A stretch of DNA of 64,000 bases. Source: Diadophis punctatus similis. Its lineage: Eukaryota; Chordata; Lepidosauria; Squamata; Dipsadidae. The stretch is from NCBI GenBank assembly GCA_023053685.1, contig JALIGW010000010.1, forward strand, positions 9,155,012 to 9,219,011, read 5' to 3'. The notes under the pieces are model-generated. The model was not told where the DNA came from, ran no database searches, and saw only the letters and a program-made list of their open reading frames with translations. Positions within the stretch are counted from its first letter, which is position 1, and every line of letters starts with the position of its first letter. Positions 23,192-33,675 of this stretch are shown one piece after another. A program made the position numbers and the translations under genes.

Positions 23192-23280
23192 ATCAAATAA
23201 TAATAATAGTAATAGTAATAGTAATAGTAATAGTAATAGTAATAGTAATAGTAATAGTAATAGTAATAGTAATAGTAATA
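23192..23280. repeat. (AATAGT)n microsatellite
   Basis: Alternating aat and agt triplets for about 90 bp just downstream of ORF1. It produces poly-Leu and poly-Tyr frames on the minus strand that are not proteins. Confidence 0.95.
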
Positions 23281-23342
23281 AAAAGAGAAAATAAAGAGAA
23301 AAAAGTACAATCCTGTTAGTCTCTCCATCCATCCTGTAAATT

Positions 23343-24437
23343 TCAGCACTGCATCCTTCTGTAACTTGACAATTTTGGATTTGTCGGTTCGCCTCCCATC
23401 TGACCCCGATCCTCCGTCTCCTTTTCCACGTTGTAAACATCTATCTGGCTCTGCCAATCACTTTGGATCTCTGAAGCTGTTTCGGTTTGAGCAAAAATAA
23501 ATGGCTTTTCCTTCTCCTCCTCTGCTTCTTTCATGCTTCTTTCCTCTGGAATTTTGGATGCATCAGTCTTTAAAACGTTGACATAAAATTCAATAGCTTT
23601 CTTTATCGCATTAAGCCGGTATCTCCTTCCCAAAAATTTCACCACTACTCCTGTTGGTACATCCCATTTGTATTGTAGGTTTCTTCTTTTAAATTCATCA
23701 ACCAAGAAGGTATAGTCTTTTCTGACTTTAAGCATTTTAGGAGGAATTTCTTTCCATATCATTATTTCCTGGCCGTTTACCTGGAGATTATTCTTGAAAG
23801 TCACCTGTATAATTTTATTTCGTAAAGCCCTTGTAGTAAAATATATTACAATGTCCCTTGGCAGATGTTTTTGCTTTGCAAACCAGGAATTAACTCTATA
23901 TATCTTATCAATTTGCATAACCAGTTCCTCTTTAGACATTCCAGACACCTGCTCCAGGGCCTCCACCATCCTTCCTTTGAAATCATCATACTTTCCTTCT
24001 TTCAGCCCCCTCACCTTTATTGCAAATTCCATGCTTCTGAATTGGGCTGTTAACACCTCTGTTTCAAAATTTGCCATATCATTTTTAATTTTGTCTATAT
24101 ATTCCTTCGAGGTTATCAAAACTTGATTATTTTTTTCCAAGTCATTCTCCAAAACTTCCGTATTTACTGCTAGTACATTACACACCTCAAGTACGTCCTC
24201 CCTCATTTGTTGCTCCATCTTCTTTAAAGCAGCCTGCATTTTTTAATCTATTTCATTGATTTTTAAGTTAAACTCCATAACCAATTCTTTTTTCATAACT
24301 TTTAAAGTGTTCAGTAAATTTTCAGGTGTTAAAGGCTGTGAGGGTGTTAAATCAGACGTAAGTTGCATTTTTAAAGTATGACCAGAAGAATTCTCAGTTC
24401 TTTTATTCAAGACAGTCTTTCCAGGTTTAGAAGCCAT
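23343..24437 (-). pseudogene. HAL1-1 ORF1 protein, one stop
   Basis: An L1 ORF1p homologue. ATG 24437 opens MASKPGKTVLNKR. The frame runs to TAA at 24242-24240 and continues unchanged for 298 codons to 23343. After the stop come a predicted coiled coil, the RRM-like core (MEFAIKVRGLKEGK, KIYRVNSW, LPRDIVIYFTTRALRN) and the C-terminal domain (KEIPPKMLKVRKDYTFLVDEF, GRRYRLNAIKKAIEF). The acidic C-terminal extension (EEKEKPFIFAQTETASEIQ) differs from the Gln-rich tail of L1-a. One stop in about 365 codons suggests modest decay. The role is RNA binding. No endonuclease or RT follows. Confidence 0.85.
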
Positions 24438-25110
24438 TTCAATATTTCTAAAGGAGTACAAAGAGAAAGCCAAATCTCTAATTAACAAGGTTCTTTGCAA
24501 AACCAGTTAGTCTTTTATTTTTTATAAAAATATAAGTTGTTATTTTAATTCAGAATCAGAGAACAAAAAATAAAAAGCCAATTCTCAGGATCAGAAGTTT
24601 CCATAGGAAAAAAAAGCTGGTAACAAAATGAAAGTCACTTTCACTTCCACACCCAAATCTCCGATCGCCATATTGTTGCTGATTGCTTGTTGAGCTACTT
24701 TGTTACTTTCTGAAGTGAAAGCCAGCGGTGGAATTAAAGTAAAAATTTGATACTTGCCCTTCAGGACTCCTGCCTTTCTCTGGCTGCTTTCTTTAAAGTT
24801 GAAATAATTATACCTCCCATTGTAGAAGCAGCGGTGGTCGCGGCATCTTGCTCCGCTTTTAAAGTGGAGGTTTCCGGCTTCCCGGAGCAACAGACAGGCT
24901 GCCTGGGGAGCCCTCACCCTTCGTGCCCTAAGTTGGCTCCTAGGGCACTAGGGGGGCTCTACCCCACCTGTCCTGCTCTCATCTCTCCCCTTTGCCCGTG
25001 GAAGAGATTTTCAAGCCGCCAGACAGCTGTTCTGGCGGCTTTTACGGGAAAACGGAAAGGTGCCCAGCGAGGAGCGCCAGCGACGCCGTCGGAGCCAAAC
25101 CGGAAGTGAA
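24438..25110 (-). promoter_or_regulatory. HAL1-1 5' UTR
   Basis: GC-rich leader sharing the L1-a block. Its hairpin is gcccta (24925-24930) with tagggc (24941-24946), in the same place as the L1-a hairpin but with different bases. It begins at ttccggtttggctcc on the minus strand. Confidence 0.7.
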
Positions 25111-25126
25111 TGGAAGGGACCTTGTT

Positions 25127-26480
25127 AACTGCATCCCAAGAAAGGAGACAAAAACAACTATTGGCTTGTGAAAATGTGCACCAAGGTGGCAAAAGACATG
25201 AGACACTATATGTGTGTTAAAAACAAATATGGACAACTGTAGGATAAGCTCAAAATTATGAAATACTGGTAACAGCACTTTAACCAAATCTCTAATGTTG
25301 AATTTTCAGACTTGCCAATTCCTGATGGCTCAGCTAAGTCCAGTCTTGCACATTACATCTGAAGAGTTACCAAAGCTATCAGCAGCATGAAAAATTCAAA
25401 AGTACCTGGCCTAGACAATCTATCAACAGAAATCTGGAAATTGAAAGAACTTTGGCTGGCTGACTCTTCAATGCCATTGTGTATTCTGGCCACAGGCCTG
25501 CTGACTGAAGCATGAGTATTAAAGTTTCCCTCTTCAAGAACAAAGGTGACTCAGCAGATTGCTCCAATACCAACCCATCTGTCTCCTCTTGCCCACAATA
25601 AAAAAATTTGAGCAGATCCTCAACAATGTCTCCATAGCATTATTGAAATCAGTATTAACCAGTGCAGTTTTGTCAAAATCTTGACTACTACCAATGGTAT
25701 TTTTGTGGCTTGCATGTTTATTTTGTGGCTTGCATGCTGCTCATAGAGGGGGGGGAATAATAATTATACCCATCTTTCCTCAACTTAGAAAAGGTTTTTG
25801 ACCATATTTCTCATTAGCTGATATAGTACAACCTATGTGACAATGGTTTGCCTGAGTTATTCATAAAATGGGTCCAGATACTTTGTGTTAGTAGCAGCTG
25901 AGTATTATACAGCGTTGGTCTTTCCAACAGCTTTCCTGTGGATTAAAACTCAACATTATAATTATTGCTGTTCATTCTCAACATGGACACCATCATGCAA
26001 AATCAGCACCACAGTGTCTCCTGGGCCTTACTCTATATCACCAATGTACTCACAGATATCATCAGGGAAAGAGCTTCAAAACTACTGTATGTCCAGAAAA
26101 GGAATGATCATCTTAGCCAATTTGGTTTGTGCCTCAATATCAAGAAAACTGAGTATCTAGAGATAAGTCCAGGTACCTCCGCCATCTAGGTTGGTTGTGA
26201 AAATGTAGAAAACACAAACTCCTTCCATTTCTTAGTCTTCAAAGTGATTATGGCCTTAATGAAGAAATATATGCAAGAGTGAATGCAACATAGCTAAAGT
26301 GGAAAGAGATCATTGGAGAGCTCTGTAATAGGCATATGACAATTCACTTAAAATTTATATAAAATTATAGTCTGTCCAATAGCACTGGATGGTGCTGAGT
26401 GCTGGCCAACCACCAAAAGAGCCTAGTACCCTTTACATGTCATGGAGATGTGCATGCTCTGTTCTGCAAGATTTCCCTTC
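25127..26480 (+). mobile_element. Decayed RTE-type LINE reverse transcriptase
   Basis: Plus-strand fragments resemble an RTE-clade RT: MKNSKVPGLDNLSTEIWKL at about 25387-25443, LEKVFDHISH near 25790, FGLCLNIKKTEYLEISPG near 26130, and ALDGAECWPTTKRA near 26382. Stops and frame changes are frequent, so the copy is old. Neither the endonuclease nor a 3' tail is recognised. Confidence 0.6.
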
Positions 26481-27618
26481 TTGACCATGTCAGCAATGAT
26501 TACAGTCAGCAGTAGCAATAACATAAAAAGCAACAAAAATGTCTACAGTGGTCCACATTCTACTACATCCTACACTGTTGCTGAGTTGAATACTAGAAAA
26601 TTCAGTAGATTTTATGTTCCATGAATACATTAGCACGATTAATAATGTATACCTTAAAATGATTGATTTTGTCATAGATTTAATGTCAGGCAATACTGAA
26701 GATCGTACTGAACTTTCACATTGATTCTTTCATCCTTTCATGTTCTTCCTTCTATGCTGGCATGGGAATAAGTGGCTCACAAAGAATACTGTCACTCAAA
26801 TAAATACAAAATATCAAGGCTTACTATCTTCTGTTCAGGATAAGTGGACTAGATGAAAGAATATTTTTTTATTGAAAAAGTTTTATACGTACAAAGTACA
26901 TATAGCATTTTTATTGTTTTCTCCCCCCTCCCCCCATCCCTCCCCCCCTCCCTAGACTTCCCAGAACATACACAGGGTATAATGTAGTTTACACAAAGAT
27001 AAAACTACTATATACTAACAAATTATTAACTTCCAAATATCATAAAATCTTAACTCCTTATACTATTAATTAAACAAAAAATTTTAAATTGAAATATATC
27101 CTTCACAGTCTCTTTTAATCTTCTTAATCTAATACTTAATTCAAATATAATCCGTCCTTCTTCTCCATTATCAAATATATCATTTAAATAGCCTTTACAA
27201 TATTCTAAAATTTCCACTTCCAATTTTGTACCACCAGCGACCTAACCGCAGTTATTAAGTTCAAAAGCAGATTAAACCATATCTAAAAAATACTTAGCAA
27301 CTTCACATTCATTTAATTACATTAAATTACATTCTATACTTATTCCCACCCTATAATACAATTTAATTCTATTCTCTACCAGTTTAGTCTCTATTATGTT
27401 ACATTACCTTCTATACTTATTCCCCAAACTATATTGTTGATTCCATCTTGTTATTTAAAACCAATTTAATCTCTATTACATCACTTTGCCTTCTATAATT
27501 AAACCTCTTGTAATTTAATTCCTCTAACCTTATACATCCTCATATATACATTTACACTTTATTCTTACTTATTTTGCTTTATCCTTACTTTATCCTACTA
27601 ACACTAAAACATCAATTT

Positions 27619-28811
27619 TTAATTCCCCTCACTTTCAAATCTGCGAGAGGAGTTAAATATTTCTTTAAGTTGACATCTGAAAATATGTCGATTTAATCTT
27701 GCTTCACTTCGAGGAGTTGAGGACTGGAATGAATAATTTGATTCTTCTTCACTTGCAACACTTTCACTTTCAACAAATACTTCTCTAATCTGTCCTGAAT
27801 CATTTGTTTGTTCTTGTCTATTCAGAATTCCTTTCTGTTGTGGAATTTGCAAATCTTCCTTTCCCTCTCCTTTAACATTCTCATTTCCTTTGTCTTCTGG
27901 TGGTTTTGGTATCCCCACCTTTAATACGTTGGCAAGAAAATCCTTTGCTTTGGCAATCGTATTAAGTCTATATCTTTCTGCCCTGTAATAACCCGATAGT
28001 CCAGTCGGGATACCCCATGTGTATTTTATCTGTTGCTTTTTCAACTCTGCCACCAGAAAAGTATAATCTTTACGTGCTTTCAGTATTTTGGAAGGAATTT
28101 CCTTAAATACCAAAACCTCATGTTCTTCCACCTTCAGCTTATTTTTATAAGTCGCCTGTAAGATTCGATTTCGCAATGCTTTTGTGGTAAAATATATTAC
28201 AATGTCTCTTGGCAAGTGATTTTGTCTTGCAAACCAAGAATTAACACAGTATATTTTTTCAATCTGCCCTCCCAATTCCACTTTTGTTTTCCCCAAAATC
28301 TGCCCCAGTACGTCCACAATCTTGTCCTTTAAAACCTCTTGTGCGTTTTCTTTTACACCTCTTAAACGTAAAGCAAATTCCATATCTTTATATTGAACCA
28401 TCGTTAGTTCTGCCTCAGTTCCTTCAATTTTTTTCTGCATCTCAGTTACTTTTTCACCCAAAGTCATCGTGGTCTGTTTAATTTCAACCACATCCTGTTT
28501 CAATAATTCCATGTTAGATACTACAGTTTTAAGTGCAGTTTCCACATTATCCCTGGTTTGTTGAGTCTGAGATGAAAACTTCTCTGAGACAGTTTGTATT
28601 TTTCCATTAATTTCAGTAATTTTTCCATTGATTTCTTTAATTTTTTATTAACTGCTAAAGCAATTTCCTTCTGCATTTCTTTCGTGGCTTGCTGCCACTT
28701 TTCAAACGTAAAAGTCTGTATTGGGGGGGCAAAATCTTGCAGAGAGAGATTTTCAACTTTTTCTATTCTTTTAAAAGGAACAGTCTTTGCCAGTTTTAAA
28801 AACATCTTCAC
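27619..28811 (-). pseudogene. HAL1-2 ORF1 protein, one frameshift
   Basis: An L1 ORF1p homologue. ATG 28811 starts MKMFLKLAKTVPFKR. A frameshift at an A-rich run near 28640-28655 moves the match to the frame ending at 27619. The second frame runs for 308 codons without a stop: coiled coil (INGKITEING just upstream), MEFALRLRGVKEN, LPRDIVIYFTTKALRN, KEIPSKILKARKDYTFLVAEL and a Glu/Ser-rich C-terminal extension ending FESEGN. The C-terminal extension is unlike those of L1-a and HAL1-1. Confidence 0.82.
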
Positions 28812-29398
28812 TTGTATTAATTCTTATATATTTATTAAAAAACCAAAAGCAAAGTCCATCAAAGTAAAGAGTAGGAAATAAGAGAGATTTCTTACAGGCG
28901 TCTATTAGGAAACAGAACTCTCACTAGTTTTCAGTAGCTTTCACTTTCTCCACGCCCTTTGAAATTCCAAGCGCCATCTTTAGCTACTTTGTTGCTTCCA
29001 AAAAATCCAAAAGACAACACCAGAGTTAAGTAAAGATACTTGCTGTTAGATTCTCCTGGTATGTTCCGTCTGCTACATTGTTTAGAATAATAAAATCCAT
29101 TTGTTACCAGCAGAGATGGTCGCGGCTTCTTGCTCCGCTAAAAATAAGCGGAGGCATTCCAGGTCCGGAGCTAATGATAGGCTTCAAGGGAGCCCTCACC
29201 CTTCGTACCCCAGAACTTCTTCTGGGGTGTTAGGGGGGCTCTACCTCTGTCCATCTGCTCTTCTCCCCTCCCTTTGCCCGGGACGGGAGTTTCCAAGCCA
29301 CCAGACAGCTGATGTGGCTTATCTGGCGGCTTTTATGGAGCCTGGGATCGGGCGCCCATAAAGAGCGTCCAGCGAGGCTCGCAGCGCCACCGGAAGTC
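28812..29398 (-). promoter_or_regulatory. HAL1-2 5' UTR
   Basis: GC-rich leader with the shared agccctcacccttc block and the strongest of the three hairpins, accccagaa (29207-29215) with ttctggggt (29220-29228) and a cttc loop on the plus strand. Confidence 0.7.
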
Positions 29399-29412
29399 GA
29401 TGAAAGAATATT

Positions 29413-31092
29413 CAAGCCTGAAATCTCTTCTCTTTCTTATTACCAGCAATTTCAAGTTTGCTAATGATCAGCAAGAAAATGTCCTATTTTTCTGTCAAGT
29501 CTTGTCTTCTGGATATTTTGTACTGCATAGATACAAAGGGACCTTATCAGTAGTTTCAATCATGGTCATCATGAAAGTAAGTAATCAAAATGCAAGCAAT
29601 GCAGATATCGCTAGGTCATGAACCTCCTGTTATCTAACCCAATCAGGAAAGGCTGCTTATCAGCATTAAAGCTAATTGGTAGAGGTTAACATTATCCACT
29701 TGATTGCATTGACCCCTGGTAATCTTAGGGCTTGACTATATAGAAAGTTTATATTTTGAAGCAAATTCTATTTTAACCATTTTTGAAATGAATAAATAAA
29801 GCCCTAATAATTTTATTAGTTTTTAAAATCAGAACCTTAAATGCAGGAACCATAATGTTTTCTAAACTACATTCTATTTTCCTATCTCTTTGGAAAATAA
29901 AAATATGTGTTAACTGGAAATACACACAAAGACATACACACAAACATACACACACACACAGAAAAGGCTTTTCTGCCTTTAATGAAAGTTAAATTCATAC
30001 GAACATATTTGCAATGTTATAAGGGATCATACACTCTACTCCAACCATCCAGCAACCAATGAAAAAAATGAATATAGCAAACCCTAATTTGAGCTTTTAT
30101 GAAGAAAATAATAGTTGGGGGGGACACTTTAAGCTCCTCTGCACAAAGATTTAAATACAGCTCTGCAGATGAACAGAGACATTGTCTCCATGGCTTCACA
30201 ATGACTGCAGATATATTCAAGGATGTCCTGCAAGGGAAATTTAATTACCTATCCAGGAATGGTCAGAATTACTACTCTAGGGCCTACTGTGCAAGGGTAA
30301 ACAATTGTCACTTAATAAAGTGTACATTAGCTACATGTTTGGTTATACCTGGGTAGAAACAGAGTTCTTCTTCATATGAGGTGGAAGTTGATTTGTGTGA
30401 TATAAAATTGATCCCTGAGCCTCCAAAGCAAAGGATTAGAAAAACAATTTCCATTGTTTCTTTGAGGAGAATGCAAAGGATGGAATTAGGTTGTTTTGTT
30501 ATGGTAGGTTTTTGTAGAATATTAGTCTTGAGGGCAATATAGGATGAGCTAATTCTACTTTATTGTAAAGCTACATTGATAGAATCTTGCCAATGATTGC
30601 AAGATTTTTGCCCACCACTACCATCTTCTTTACAGCCTGAGAATCTAGGGACGGACTCTTCTCCTGTCCACTCCACTGTCTAACTATGAGTTATGCTGTC
30701 CCTTACCTGACCATTCCCTTGACAACGTCTCTTTGTCCAGTCTCCCATGGTTATTCCCACATACTATTACAATAGCACTTAGACTTATATATATTCCTCA
30801 GTGCTTTACAGTACTCAGCAGTTTACAATGTCATCACATTACCCCCAACAACCTGACAGTTATACAGTACAAGGCATGAAAAATATAAAGATTAAGAAAA
30901 ATAGTACTTTAGGTTAATTCTAAACCCAGCATCTCAATTCTGTTGTTATTTTTAGAAATTGGCAGTCTCAAGCTGTAAGCATGAAACAGATTCAGCTAGC
31001 CTTTATCATAAAAATTTTCCATTATTATCGAATGGATTACCTATGTGACCAAGAACAATTTTATGTGTGAATTGAAACATAGTTTGTTAAAA
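29413..31092. other. Intergenic sequence
   Basis: No gene recognised. It holds a short (CA)n stretch near 29930-29960 and a Sauria SINE tail fragment (30771-30862), listed separately. Confidence 0.5.
30771..30862 (-). mobile_element. Sauria SINE / Bov-B tail fragment
   Basis: aatagcacttagacttatat, then cagtgctttacag, cagtttacaatg and cccccaacaa, follows the 3' tail of the SINE at 61232-61470. The tRNA-derived head is absent, so this is a 5'-truncated minus-strand copy. Confidence 0.65.
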
Positions 31093-31096
31093 AGCT

Positions 31097-31778
31097 TGTA
31101 GGAAGCCCCACCCCCTCCTAGAAGAATGAAATATTTTGAGGAATATTAAAAAGGCAGAATATTATATTTCCCTAAATGAGAAATGGAGAGACATGTTTTT
31201 AGACACAGAAAGCAGCCACAGTCTCCTTGCTCCCAAGCAGAAACTGAGGAGGCAGCCTTTAGAAATGCAGATTTGGTAATCCATTCAAGATAGGATATTT
31301 TGAAACAAAGGCAGAATGGTAGGATTAGAAGCATCTCCCCACCCAAGATCCAGCACAGAACGAAAGACACAATAGGAATTTCCCAACTCCCTTTCATAAC
31401 ACAAGAACTTCATTGCAGAACCCCAGAGCAGTCCCAACTTCAATCAAATTAGCTCAGACAAACACCTAGGATTTGCATTTCCTCTTTTGCCTATAGAGTC
31501 AGCTATGACCCCTACATAACCCCTACATGACCCCCATAGGAATCTGACAACAGCCAATAGAATATTAGAGGACATGTTCTTGCACAGGAATGGGAAGCTC
31601 AAATACAAAGCCCAAAGAAGGTATAAAAACCACCCACTCTCAACTCCCTTTTGTCAGTTGCCCAGAACCACAAACCCTGGTGGTTCTGCTTCATCAATAA
31701 ATGGCCTCCAGCCTCCATTTTATTTCCAGTGCCTTTCTCCCAGCTTGGAACTGGACCAGATGAATTTTCCTTCCAACA
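31097..31778 (+). repeat. Solo LTR of endogenous retrovirus type
   Basis: A 682-bp LTR with near-matching ends tgtaggaag and cttccaaca, flanked by the 4-bp duplication agct (31093-31096 and 31779-31782). A TATA box (gtataaaaac) lies at 31621 and AATAAA at 31696-31701, giving plus orientation. A 4-bp duplication and this promoter spacing fit a gammaretrovirus-like class. No internal viral genes remain, which is the usual result of LTR-LTR recombination. Confidence 0.75.
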
Positions 31779-31963
31779 AGCTTTTGCTATAGACATTTTA
31801 GAGCTGAAGCAATAACCGTCATAAGTTACACTGAGGAGGTGACTAATCCACCTTTAGTGATGTTAAAATATTTCTGCTATGTTACCTGCTAGTCTGAAAA
31901 AGCTCAATGTCAAACTGTTACTCCTGTCAACTACAAGAAATTGTTAATATTCTCCATAGTGGG

Positions 31964-32058
31964 TGGAATTATCAGCCAGGATGGGTAATGACCTCACCCA
32001 ATCAGATAGGACTGAGTCTGCAAATTAAAATATTGGGGGGGCCTCTCTCCCCAGTTAC
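31964..32058. repeat. DIRS left inverted terminal repeat
   Basis: Reverse complement of 37116-37217 with few mismatches, and 7 bases shorter because acttctg is missing near 32041. Short element sequence outside it (tctccatagtggg from 31951) matches the internal complementary region. Confidence 0.92.
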
Positions 32059-32174
32059 TGACTCAGTCTCAGTCTGGACAGACGTGGTCATCGTCCATCC
32101 TAAGCCTCAAACTCCTCCCTCCTTAGCTAGCCTTGCTTATAGAGCCTGTGCCATTGCACATAGCCCTTGAATCC

Positions 32175-33675
32175 ATGGCTGAGGCTCCAGCTAAGAAGAA
32201 ATCCAAGATTAGGGTCCACCCTACAGGGGACTCTCAGGCTTCTCCCTCTAATGTCCCCCAGAGGGAGGAAAGGGGGAGGCATAAACAGCACCAGGGCAGT
32301 AAGTCTCAGTCTGTAGCCAGCCCTGTCACTGAGGGAGCCCAAGCAAGACCAGGTGACATCCTATCTCTGAACAGCATGCAAATCCGCTTAGCGGATGATA
32401 ATCTCTGGGGGCAACCAGTTCAGCAGCTGACCCCAGCACCAAAAGTTGCAGTCCAGCACCCAGCACCAGCACCCCAGCCAGTCAGCCAAGACCAGTGCCC
32501 ACCTGCCCTGGCCACCCAAGTGGCCCCTACTACGCAGGCCCAGATTCACTGCTCCCCCATGGTGGTGGGGACTCCAGCCATCCCTATGGTGCAGATGTTT
32601 CATGCCAAGCTCCAGGCCATGCTGACCGCAGCAGTGCAGCAGGGACTGGCCACAGGTCTATCTCAGCCTCCTCAGCAGTTGCCAGTCCGGGTGCAGGTCC
32701 AACAAGTTCCCCCTCCTCCATTGGGGGGGACAAGGACAAGGGTTAGTGAGGTCAATACCAGCCCAAGAACAACTGGTCACCTCAGAGGAGGACTCGTCTT
32801 CCGAGTCCGAAGAAGAGGATGAGCTCCCTAAGACCATCATGTTGGATGATGAGGGGCTTGTAACTGTGGCTTCGGCTCCCCCCTCATCCCTCTTTGATCC
32901 GGCCCTATTCAGTTCCCTTCTTCATAAGGCCAAATTAGTGGCGGGGCTCCCCTCCACATCAACCCCAGCACCCACAGCGAGTGCCCCGCTGTTTTCCAAC
33001 CAGGCTCCACCGCTGGAATCTGTTCCTGCTCCTCAAATTTTCATGGACTCTATCCTACAACAATGGGAGTCCCCTGCTACCAACGTTTCCACCAGCAACA
33101 ATGACCGGCACTTCTTTAATCTGGACAGTTCCTTCCAGCAGCTCCTAGCGGTTCCCCCAGTAGACCCTCTGGTGGCCGCCCTCTATTCCCCCAATACCAT
33201 TCCGGGGGAAACGGAGGAGCTTCTTCGGCCGGAGGAGCGTCGCTCGGACCAGTCTCTCCGGAAAACGCACTAAGCCGCAGCCTGGGCAGTGAGGGCAGCT
33301 TCCGCGGCCTCCTTCATCAACCAGACGTCGCTAAAGTGGCTAAAGCAGCTCCAGGAGCACACGCCCTCCGACGACCTACGGGCACAGCAGGATATCACCA
33401 AGCTGATTGCGGCCACGCAGATCTCAGCCGATACCACCCTGCAGGCTTCCAAATTTGCAGCCAAGGCCATCGCCAATTCCGTGGCCTCCCGCCGGATGCT
33501 GTGGCTCCAACAGTGGCAGGCAGACACCCACTAAAAATGGCGCTTGTCATCCTCCGCGTTCAAGGGCCACTCCCTCTTCGGGGCAGCACTCAACCCTCTC
33601 CTGGTCGAGAACAAGGACCACAAGAAAGTCCTTCCTCCTTTTAACCATAGGAGCCCCAGGCAGGCCCAACCATAG
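32175..33675 (+). pseudogene. DIRS gag-like ORF, frameshifted
   Basis: Starts at ATG 32175 (MAEAPAKKKSKIRV) with a basic, Pro/Gln-rich N-terminal part. The match moves one frame near 32750-32800 into a Ser/Glu-acidic stretch (TSEEDSSSESEEEDE). A TAA at 33271 interrupts the conserved alpha-helical part (AASFINQTSLKWLKQLQ, ISADTTLQASKFAAKAIANSV). The frame stops at 33532, and further on at 33673 within a 25-bp duplication (cataggagccccagg...). This ORF position and helical C-terminus are typical of DIRS gag. The precise function is inferred. Confidence 0.75.

Larger units (their letters stand above)
22261..25110 (-). mobile_element. HAL1-1: ORF1-only L1 derivative with TSD
   Basis: A complete insertion bounded by the 15-bp duplication tggaagggaccttgt (22246-22260 and 25111-25125). 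On the minus strand it has the L1 5' leader (25110-24438), ORF1, a 3' region without recognisable ORF2, a G-rich tract, and a terminal A-run (T-run at 22261-22269). The ends match L1-a at the 5' side and L1-b at the 3' side. It could only have moved using an ORF2 protein supplied in trans. The structure parallels HAL1 (half-L1) elements of mammals. Confidence 0.85.
26866..29398 (-). mobile_element. HAL1-2: second ORF1-only L1 derivative with TSD
   Basis: Flanked by the 14-bp duplication gatgaaagaatatt (26852-26865 and 29399-29412). It has the same plan as HAL1-1: 5' leader, ORF1, short 3' region, G-rich tract and A-run. In the 3' region, about 27090-27290, a remnant of the ORF2 C-terminus is visible (RSLVVQNWK against RLLVAQYWK in L1-b). 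It therefore arose from an L1 by deletion of most of ORF2. Its ORF1 differs clearly from HAL1-1, which suggests an independent origin. Confidence 0.85.

Noticed and set aside
23072..23457. Frames with poly-Leu and poly-Tyr runs, minus strand
   Set aside because: Product of the aat/agt microsatellite next to HAL1-1 ORF1.
26442..26693. Small ORFs after the plus-strand RTE remnant
   Set aside because: Only MEMCML near the start resembles an RTE tail; the rest is without match.
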